64,000 nucleotides of DNA from CAYUYV01 sp964561475 (GTDB lineage: Bacteria > Pseudomonadota > Alphaproteobacteria > JAJFIK01): positions 8,653 through 72,652 of the forward strand of contig CAZLPU010000016.1 of the NCBI GenBank assembly GCA_964561475.1, written 5' to 3'. The notes below the pieces were generated by a model. That model made no database searches, was not told where the DNA came from, and saw only the letters and a list, made by a program, of their open reading frames with translations. Shown here in pieces: positions 27,775 through 34,462 of the stretch. Both the position numbers and the translations under genes were made by a program. Position 1 is the first letter of the stretch. Each line of letters begins with the position of its first letter.

Positions 27775-28482
27775 TCACTGTGCCCGGAACTTTTCCACGA
27801 ATGCCGGCGCGTCCAGAGTCTGGAAATCCTTCAAGTGGGTCTTGATGCGCCCGTGATCCCAGTCCCACCAGGCAATCTCCATGAGACCCTCCTGGGTGGC
27901 CTGATCGAAGCGTGGCCGGATCGGTTCAGCCGGAACACCGCCGACGATCGTGAAAGGCGGCACATCCTTCGAGACCACCGCACCGGCGGCAATCACGGCG
28001 CCGGTGCCGATCGTCCGCCCGGGAAGGATGATCGCCCCATGGCCGCACCAGACATCGTGACCCAGGGTCACCTTGTTCTCCCGGCGCCATTCAAAAAAGG
28101 GCTCATGGTCCTCTTCCCCCAGATCATAGGAGCGGACCCGGTAGCTGAAATGGTGCATGGCCGCCCGCCAATGGGGGTGATTGCCCGGATTGATCCGCAC
28201 ACCCTGGGCGATGGAGCAGAATTTTCCGATCTCGGCGTAAACCGCGCTTGCATCGGTTACAATGTAGCTCCAGGCGCCGAAGCTGACTTCACTCAGGTAG
28301 CAGCGCGGCCCGACATCAGTCCATGGACCCAGAATACAGTCATGAACCATGGCCTCTTCGCTGATGCGAGGCTCGGGGCCGAGCTTGGCGCCCGCCATCC
28401 GCTTCTCCCAGGCCGGGGGCAGTCTGAGATCAACATAAGTGTAATCCGCCGGACGCGGTTCATTCTTCAACCGCGGGCTCAT
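27775..28482 (-). CDS. Hexapeptide-repeat transferase of phosphonate loci
   Basis: 235 residues. Left-handed beta-helix repeats run through the middle (I-G-K-F-C-S-I-A, then V-W-C-G-H-G-A-I-I-L, G-A-V-I-A-A-G-A-V-V-S-K-D-V), ending in the common F-T-I-V-G-G-V-P-A-E-P-I-R. The fold is that of xenobiotic/chloramphenicol-type acetyltransferases, and this subfamily is found in phn operons (the phosphonate-metabolism hexapeptide family). In E. coli the unrelated acetyltransferase PhnO acetylates aminoalkylphosphonates; a similar role here is inference. The start overlaps the phnC stop by four bases, placing it last in the transport operon. Confidence 0.85.
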   Translation of the reverse strand: MSPRLKNEPRPADYTYVDLRLPPAWEKRMAGAKLGPEPRISEEAMVHDCILGPWTDVGPRCYLSEVSFGAWSYIVTDASAVYAEIGKFCSIAQGVRINPGNHPHWRAAMHHFSYRVRSYDLGEEDHEPFFEWRRENKVTLGHDVWCGHGAIILPGRTIGTGAVIAAGAVVSKDVPPFTIVGGVPAEPIRPRFDQATQEGLMEIAWWDWDHGRIKTHLKDFQTLDAPAFVEKFRAQ

Positions 28483-29276
28483 GGTGCGTCCTCCCGGTGC
28501 CCGTCCGTGCCTTCCTCATCCCGGGGCGCATCCGCTTCTTCCGAAAGACCGAAAATGGCCGTCCGCCGCTCCTGGGTGAGCGCCGAGGGAGGGCCGTCGA
28601 AAACCACCTTCCCCTGTGACAGACCGACAATCCGTTGACAGATCGAAGTGGCAAGGGAAAGATCATGCAGATTGACCAGGATGGTCACCCCCCGTTCCCG
28701 GTTGATCTGAAGCAGGGTTTCCGCCACCCGCCTGGTGTTGGCCGGATCCAGGGACGCGACCGGCTCATCCGCCAGGAGAATACTGGGTTCCTGCATCATC
28801 GCCCGGGCGATGGCAACCCGCTGTTTCTGACCGCCGGACAAGGTTCCAGCCTGCTGTAGCGCTGCCTCATGGAGCCCAAGGCGTTCCAATTCCAGGATCG
28901 CCCGGGCCCGGTCTTCCCTGGGGAAGGTTTTCATCACGGAGCGGAAAAAACCCGTGGACGAGAGCCGGCCCACGAGCACATTCGTGATCACATCAAGCCG
29001 CTCCACCAGACCGTAATGCTGGAAGATCATCGCGCAATTGGTCCGCCAGCGGCGCAGGGCCTGCCCCCTCAGACGGCTGACGTCCTCGCCATCCCAGGCA
29101 ATGGACCCGGCATCGGCCCGTTCCAACTGATTGATCAGCCGGAGCAGAGTGGATTTTCCCGCGCCCGAGGGTCCGATAATCCCTACGAACTCCCCCTCTT
29201 TCACGGTCAGGGAAATGCCGTCCACTGCCCGGACCGGACCGAAACTCTTGTAGAGATTGTCGATGTCGAGGGTCAT
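28479..29276 (-). CDS. phnC: Phosphonate ABC transporter ATPase PhnC
   Basis: 265 residues. Walker A G-P-S-G-A-G-K-S-T (~35-43), Q-loop I-F-Q-H-Y, signature L-S-G-G-Q-K-Q-R-V-A-I-A-R, Walker B I-L-L-A-D-E-P-V-A-S-L-D and H-loop N-L-H-D-L are intact. F-Q-H-Y-G-L-V and the N-L-H-D switch are typical of PhnC. It powers the two PhnE permeases encoded upstream. The ~20 C-terminal residues are acidic and variable. Four bases separate it from phnE. Confidence 0.92.
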   Translation of the reverse strand: MTLDIDNLYKSFGPVRAVDGISLTVKEGEFVGIIGPSGAGKSTLLRLINQLERADAGSIAWDGEDVSRLRGQALRRWRTNCAMIFQHYGLVERLDVITNVLVGRLSSTGFFRSVMKTFPREDRARAILELERLGLHEAALQQAGTLSGGQKQRVAIARAMMQEPSILLADEPVASLDPANTRRVAETLLQINRERGVTILVNLHDLSLATSICQRIVGLSQGKVVFDGPPSALTQERRTAIFGLSEEADAPRDEEGTDGHREDAP

Positions 29277-29280
29277 GGCA

Positions 29281-30168
29281 TCACCTGAAGGAAAGGGCCC
29301 GGGACCCGATGAGGCGCCGGCGCAACGTGCCTGAGAGGAAATCCACGGCAGCCACCATGATCAGCAGCAGGATCACCATGAACGCGACCTGATCGAAAGC
29401 GGCAAACGCCATGCGCTCCTCCAGCATCTGGCCAAGACCGCCCGCCCCGACAATGCCCAGAGCCGCCGCCGCGCGCATGTTCACCTCAAGGAAGAAAAGC
29501 GCCAGTGCCAGAAAATTGGGCAGCACCTGGGGCACGAGACCGAAGCGAATGGCCTGGAAGGCGCTGGCCCCCGAGGCCCGGGCCGCGGAAATGGGGGTGC
29601 GGTCGGCGTTCTCGATCATTTCCGCATAGAGCTTGGCGATGTAGGGCGCCTCGGCAATGGCAATGGCCATCACCCCGCCCATGGGTCCGAGCCCATAGGC
29701 CCGGATCATGATGAAGGCCCAGATCAGTGTGGGAATCCCCCGCATCACATCATAGATCAGCCGGATTGCCCCATGAACAATGGGATTGGAAACCAAAGTC
29801 TTTGAACCGATGATCCCGAGGGGCGTGCCCAGGGCCACGGCAAAGACCGTCCCGACAACACCGATGGCCGCCGTCTCCAGAAGGGCGGCAAGCATTTCCG
29901 GCAGATGACCGCCATGGGTCGGCTGAAACAGCCCACTGAGCATCCTGCCTGCAATATCCGACCACTGAAAGAGCCGGGCGGGATTGAGATTGAGGTCCAC
30001 CGCCGCAAGGATGAACAGAACCAGCACAAACCAGCCCGGCGCCCAGCGCCACAGCCGCAGGAATGGTCCCGGCGCAACAATCTCCGGAGCGAGAGCAGCA
30101 GCCCGGCTCACCGCCTCCTGGTCCAAAGCGCCATTCCGGCCAGACCGGATGAACCCACGTCCACTCAT
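29281..30168 (-). CDS. phnE: Phosphonate ABC transporter permease PhnE (second copy in the operon)
   Basis: 295 residues with about six transmembrane helices after a ~40-residue cytoplasmic start. The permease-ATPase coupling (EAA) region reads A-A-R-A-S-G-A-S-A-F-Q-A-I-R-F-G-L-V-P-Q, and R-G-I-P-T-L-I-W-A-F sits in the core. The C-terminus (G-I-V-G-A-G-G-L-G-Q) is typical of PhnE. With the neighbouring permease it probably forms a heterodimeric channel. Its start overlaps the preceding permease gene by four bases. Confidence 0.9.
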   Translation of the reverse strand: MSGRGFIRSGRNGALDQEAVSRAAALAPEIVAPGPFLRLWRWAPGWFVLVLFILAAVDLNLNPARLFQWSDIAGRMLSGLFQPTHGGHLPEMLAALLETAAIGVVGTVFAVALGTPLGIIGSKTLVSNPIVHGAIRLIYDVMRGIPTLIWAFIMIRAYGLGPMGGVMAIAIAEAPYIAKLYAEMIENADRTPISAARASGASAFQAIRFGLVPQVLPNFLALALFFLEVNMRAAAALGIVGAGGLGQMLEERMAFAAFDQVAFMVILLLIMVAAVDFLSGTLRRRLIGSRALSFR

Positions 30169-31106
30169 AGAGCTGCCCCTGTCCGGGCCATGCGATGGCG
30201 CACCTGTTCCGAGGTCAGATCAATGGTGACAATCACCGCCAGAATGAGCAAGAGGATCGCGAGGTAGCTCTGGTATTGGTTGAAAGTCAAAGCACGGAGC
30301 AACTCGACGCCAATGCCGCCGGCGCCGACGAGACCAAGGGTGGCCGCCGCAGACACATTGACCTCAAGGCGGAGGAACGAGAAGGAAAGGATCACCGGCG
30401 CGACCTGGGGCAGGACCCCATACCGGATCTGCTGAACATAGCCCCCGCCCGCCGCCCGCACGGCTTCGCGCTGAGCCTGATCGATGTTCTCGAGGGCGTC
30501 GGAAAAATACCGGCCCAGAGATCCGACGGCGGAAATGACCAGGGTCAACACACCCGCAAAAGGTCCGAGCCCGAACAGCGCCACCAGGATGATGGCCAGA
30601 ATCAGGTCGGGCATGGTCCGGATCAATTCCAGAATGCGTTTGGTCACCCAACGGACAGCGAGAAACGGCATTGTGGTTCTTGCGGACAGGAGTGCTGCGA
30701 TCAGCCCCAGGACAGAACCAAGCACGGTGCTGACAAAGGCCATTTCCACGGTCTCGACCATGGCATCCCGCCATTGGGGCCAGCGATTGTACCAGTGGGA
30801 AATGGAACCCTCGACGGAGCGATCTTCAAACAGCTTGTCCAGTTCCAGCCCTGGATTCATCCGGGCCAGGAAATCGCCGATACTCTGGAAGGCACCCTGT
30901 CCGGCGCCAGTGGACAGAAATCCCGTCACCTCAAGAGCCCAGACAAAGACGAGGGCAAAAAGCGCGAGAGCCGTTGCCGCCTGGATGGCCTGACGGCGGG
31001 TCTTGCGCTGGCGGGCCAGTTCGAATGTCAGCACGGCCGGCGGTTCAACCGGCGCACCCGTCAGTCCGTGACCGGCCATGCCACCGCCACTGACCGCCCC
31101 CATCAC
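30165..31106 (-). CDS. phnE: Phosphonate ABC transporter permease PhnE (first copy in the operon)
   Basis: 313 residues. R-T-M-P-D-L-I-L-A-I-I-L lies in the core helices, the coupling loop reads A-V-R-A-A-G-G-G-Y-V-Q-Q-I-R-Y-G-V-L-P-Q, and G-L-V-G-A-G-G-I-G-V-E-L near the C-terminus matches PhnE. It has a longer periplasmic segment (about residues 75-115) than its partner. Paired permease genes are frequent in phnCDE operons of alphaproteobacteria. Start and stop each overlap the neighbouring gene by four bases. Confidence 0.9.
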   Translation of the reverse strand: MMGAVSGGGMAGHGLTGAPVEPPAVLTFELARQRKTRRQAIQAATALALFALVFVWALEVTGFLSTGAGQGAFQSIGDFLARMNPGLELDKLFEDRSVEGSISHWYNRWPQWRDAMVETVEMAFVSTVLGSVLGLIAALLSARTTMPFLAVRWVTKRILELIRTMPDLILAIILVALFGLGPFAGVLTLVISAVGSLGRYFSDALENIDQAQREAVRAAGGGYVQQIRYGVLPQVAPVILSFSFLRLEVNVSAAATLGLVGAGGIGVELLRALTFNQYQSYLAILLLILAVIVTIDLTSEQVRHRMARTGAAL

Positions 31107-32020
31107 AGGCCGTTATGGAAGGTGAAGGCGGTCGGATCGGTGGGCTCGAGTTCCACGGCGGTCGGTCCACCCAGGGTCTGCACCATGTCCGGATGATCCA
31201 CATGGAGAGCAACATGGATACCGATCAAGCGGTAGCGCAGTTCAAGGGCAAGATCTTCCCTGACCGCAAAGGCCGTGGACAGAGGAATGAAACCCTGCCA
31301 CAGAATTCTTGGCCCCTCGCACAGTGTTTCCGCCCGGGCACAAAGCTCCCGAAAGCGCCCCAAGGTCATGTAGACGGGCTCACCGGTGCTGCCAGCCTTG
31401 AGACGGGTCAGGGCCGGGACCGGATCCGACAGAAACGCACCAGGGGGCCACGTCCGGGCAAAATCACCGGCCAGGGTTCGGGCTGCTTCTTCGGTTGACG
31501 GATCATCGAGTGTCCGGCCCAGATGCAGGGCGGTCAGGGCCGTCATTTCGTTCAAGGACGACGCGGCAAGAACCGCATCTTCCGGAGCGCTCCCGGGCAT
31601 GAAGGTCTCATTGGAACCGCCTGTGGAACCGCCCGCGGACCCATCAGTCCCTGCGGAGGCGCCAAGAACCAGAACTTCCGTCCGGGACAACTGGCCTTCA
31701 TGGCGGATCCGGAGGATCGGACGGAGGCCTTGGGCCTTATCGTCATCAAGGCCGGCGGTCACCAGGGCCAGATCTACCGTGCCGGACTGCAGATCCCCCG
31801 CAGGATCATCACTGCCGCAGCCGACAACCGGACGGTTGAGGCGTCCTTCAAGCATGGTGAGATAGGCAGACCATCCCGACCCCGGCTGGTCTGCGGGAGC
31901 GGCGCATCCATTGGGCAGATCCGGATGGGTGACCCGGAAGGGCGTGTCCTGGGCGCTCACGGGGCTTGATAACAAAAGTCCAAGACCGACAAGAAGGCTG
32001 GAGATCCTTTTCATGGTCAA
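31103..32020 (-). CDS. Second, divergent PhnD-like periplasmic protein
   Basis: 305 residues with a signal peptide (M-K-R-I-S-S-L-L-V-G-L-G-L-L-L then S-P-V-S-A-Q). The mature protein has the order expected of PhnD-type binding proteins: L-E-G-R-L-N-R-P-V-V-G, V-D-L-A-L-V-T-A-G, and later P-R-I-L-W-Q-G-F-I-P near the place where PhnD has its second lobe. A Gly/Ser-rich insert (G-T-D-G-S-A-G-G-S-T-G-G-S) lies about residues 125-138. Identity to PhnD is low, so ligand specificity is open. It overlaps both phnE and phnD by four bases, which ties it to the transporter. Confidence 0.75.
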   Translation of the reverse strand: MTMKRISSLLVGLGLLLSSPVSAQDTPFRVTHPDLPNGCAAPADQPGSGWSAYLTMLEGRLNRPVVGCGSDDPAGDLQSGTVDLALVTAGLDDDKAQGLRPILRIRHEGQLSRTEVLVLGASAGTDGSAGGSTGGSNETFMPGSAPEDAVLAASSLNEMTALTALHLGRTLDDPSTEEAARTLAGDFARTWPPGAFLSDPVPALTRLKAGSTGEPVYMTLGRFRELCARAETLCEGPRILWQGFIPLSTAFAVREDLALELRYRLIGIHVALHVDHPDMVQTLGGPTAVELEPTDPTAFTFHNGL

Positions 32021-33132
32021 CGCCCTCCCCTCTGATTGCCATCTTCCGGCTCATCCACACCTGGATCATCAGCCTCGGGATCATCAACCTCTGGATCCCC
32101 AGTCCCTTGATCCTCGTTCCCGGTCTCGTCCCCGGATGGATCCTGAGGAACGGCGGCGGTTTCCCCGGCGATCTCGGCGGCGCGCATGTCAATAATGGGT
32201 TGGTAGAACGCCTTTGATACGCCCACGAGGGTCGTGGACCGGCGCCAGCCATAGGCCTCAAGGGCGGTCGCATCCTCGTAAGGTAAAGCCGCCATGACGC
32301 CCCGAACCAGGTCGATGAACTCCTGCCGGTCGTCATTGCGCATGACGTAAGCGGAATTGGGGATCGGCCCCGCGTACCAGACGAAGCGGAAATCCTCCAG
32401 ATCGATCAGGCCCCGCTCGGCCATGATCATGGCCGCACCGGTGGAAAAGCCCGTCTCCGGCGTGCCGCCACCCACCAGGGCCAGAACGGAGTCGAACTGT
32501 CCCCCGTCAAGTGCCATAACCGCCTGAAGGTGTCCGCCGGTCATGCCGGAACGGCCAAAATACGTGTCCGGATCGATACCCTGCTGACGCATGGCATAAC
32601 GGGGGTAGATGTAGCCGGAGGTGGAATTGAAATCCACGTAACCGATGCTGGCGCTCCGGAGGTCCTCAATGGACTGAAAATCACTCTCCGCCTTGACCAT
32701 GAGGGACGAGTAGTACCCCATATCGCCCGCATGCCCGCGGGTGGTGAGAATGGGCTGGGCCGTGTCGCCGATCAGATCATGGAGGCCTGCGTAACCGCCC
32801 GCGCCGAAGGCGGCAAGATCCACCTGATTGGCAGCCATGGCCTGGATCACGCCGTCATAGCCGGACACCCGGCGGATCTCGACGGGCATTTCCACCCGCG
32901 CCTCAATGGCGTCCCGCAGGATTTCCCGCCGGTCCCCCAGTCCCAGAACTTCCGCGGGCAGGCTCATGGCGATGACCAGTTTGCGGTGATCCTCCCGCCA
33001 GGATCCGGCTTCCGTCTCCGCCTCAGGCGTTTCGCTGTCGTCCCCTGCCGGGCCACAGGCTGCCAGAAGCGACACGGCAAGGACGGCGAGGAGTTTGTTG
33101 ACCGGGCGCGAGACGGTGGACCACCGGGTCAT
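32017..33132 (-). CDS. phnD: Phosphonate-binding lipoprotein PhnD
   Basis: 371 residues from the ATG at 33132, chosen because it gives a proper lipoprotein signal (A-V-S-L-L-A-A-C lipobox, Cys about residue 25); upstream starts would add an acidic His-rich leader that does not suit export. The binding domain carries V-S-G-Y-D-G-V-I-Q-A-M, D-L-A-A-F-G-A-G-G-Y, Y-V-D-F-N-S-T-S-G-Y-I-Y-P-R and Y-A-G-P-I-P-N-S-A-Y, matching PhnD. The final ~45 residues are an acidic repeat (D-D-P-E-A-D-D-P-G-V-D) encoded by short tandem repeats and absent from typical PhnD. It overlaps the second binding-protein gene by four bases. Confidence 0.9.
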   Translation of the reverse strand: MTRWSTVSRPVNKLLAVLAVSLLAACGPAGDDSETPEAETEAGSWREDHRKLVIAMSLPAEVLGLGDRREILRDAIEARVEMPVEIRRVSGYDGVIQAMAANQVDLAAFGAGGYAGLHDLIGDTAQPILTTRGHAGDMGYYSSLMVKAESDFQSIEDLRSASIGYVDFNSTSGYIYPRYAMRQQGIDPDTYFGRSGMTGGHLQAVMALDGGQFDSVLALVGGGTPETGFSTGAAMIMAERGLIDLEDFRFVWYAGPIPNSAYVMRNDDRQEFIDLVRGVMAALPYEDATALEAYGWRRSTTLVGVSKAFYQPIIDMRAAEIAGETAAVPQDPSGDETGNEDQGTGDPEVDDPEADDPGVDEPEDGNQRGGR

Positions 33133-33266
33133 GGGTTGATGATCATGCGGCTGGTGATCATGCCCGTAAGGCGGATCACCGGCTTTCCAATCCGCGTCTT
33201 CAAGACCAATGCCCATCCGCACACCCCAGGGAGATTGAGAAAGCCTGCCTCGCGCTTATCGCCCCA

Positions 33267-34394
33267 TCATTCAAGCAGAGCGGACCGGATCGCTGCAAGC
33301 TCCTCGTCTGTCACCTCAAGCTCGTCCTGGATGAATGCCAGCACCGAGCCGTGGTTTTCGGTGAGTGTATCCAGGGCCGCTTCAATGTAACGGGGGTCGG
33401 AACGCAGCAGGGGCGCGATCAGCTCCGGGGGCAGCGCGCTCAAATAGGCATACGGACTGTCTTCCCCTTCGCCGTCTTCTCCCGCGCCGTCTTTCGGAGG
33501 AGCGGCAAATTCCGCGGCATAGTCCACCACCTGCTCGGACAGGGCGTAATCCGCCACGACCGTTTCCCGGGGCACACCCAGAGCCGTGAGAAGCAGGGCC
33601 GCGGCCGTGCCGGCGCGATCCTTCCCGGCGGAACAGTTGAAGGCCAGGGGAATTTCACCCTTGGCAAGCCGGTCAAACATCACCTTGTATCGATCTGCAT
33701 GCTGATAGGCAATCTCATGGTAGAGGGAGATCATCAGCTGGGTGACATCTTCCGGGGTGGCATCCGGGTTGGAGAGCACCTCCTCAAAGCCGCTGCCGTC
33801 CTCTTCGGTGCTGTAGTCCCACACCACATAGTCGATCTCACCGGCGAGCCAGTTGGTGGGTTCATCGGCCCGTTCCTCCCGGGAGCGGAAATCGCAGATC
33901 ACCGCAATGCCGAGGCTGGAGAGATAGGCGTAATCATCCTTCGTCAGACGATGCATGACACCGGACCGGAAGGCTTGGCCCCACTTCACGGTCTTGTCGT
34001 CGCCCGCTTCGTAACCGCCCAGATCACGGAAGTTCCGTCCACCCTCAAGGGGCAGAACCCGCAGGGCCGTTTTCACCGGCGCGCCGCCTTTGGGGGTGAG
34101 GGTAAAATAGACGCGTCCATCCTGAAGATCAGCGTCGTACCGGAACTCGGACAAGGGCAGGTCCCTGCCAATCACCTGGGCGCTTTTCGGGTCAGCCAGG
34201 GGATCGGTTGAAACCGCGACGGTGACCGGTGTGCCTGCCGGGGCCACCGTCCAGGTGACGATCCGGGCCTGGGGATCGCTTTCATCCCGAGCGACACTGG
34301 CATCGGTGATCTCGGCGGCTCCGGCCATTACGGTGGTGCTGGTCCATGCGAGGAAAATGGCGGACAGGCATGTCAGGGTGTTGCGGCGGATCAT
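33267..34394 (-). CDS. Periplasmic tyrosine-phosphatase-like protein
   Basis: 375 residues with a signal peptide (cleavage near A-G-A-A). After a ~100-residue beta domain, R-N-F-R-D-L-G-G-Y introduces the MptpB-type tyrosine/lipid phosphatase fold. The Cx5R loop reads N-C-S-A-G-K-D-R-A-G: nucleophile Cys, Lys-Asp and Arg are present, but the usual His before Cys is Asn. Known relatives remove phosphate from tyrosine, serine or phosphoinositides. The exported location next to a phosphonate importer suggests it may release phosphate from organic esters in the periplasm, which is inference. It lies 134 bases before phnD and 68 after the TonB receptor, all on the same strand. Confidence 0.85.
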   Translation of the reverse strand: MIRRNTLTCLSAIFLAWTSTTVMAGAAEITDASVARDESDPQARIVTWTVAPAGTPVTVAVSTDPLADPKSAQVIGRDLPLSEFRYDADLQDGRVYFTLTPKGGAPVKTALRVLPLEGGRNFRDLGGYEAGDDKTVKWGQAFRSGVMHRLTKDDYAYLSSLGIAVICDFRSREERADEPTNWLAGEIDYVVWDYSTEEDGSGFEEVLSNPDATPEDVTQLMISLYHEIAYQHADRYKVMFDRLAKGEIPLAFNCSAGKDRAGTAAALLLTALGVPRETVVADYALSEQVVDYAAEFAAPPKDGAGEDGEGEDSPYAYLSALPPELIAPLLRSDPRYIEAALDTLTENHGSVLAFIQDELEVTDEELAAIRSALLE

Positions 34395-34462
34395 GAAGAC
34401 CTCCCCTTGAGGGTAGATCCGGCAGCCCCTGGATACGATCCGGAGGCCGCCGGTCTAAGTGA

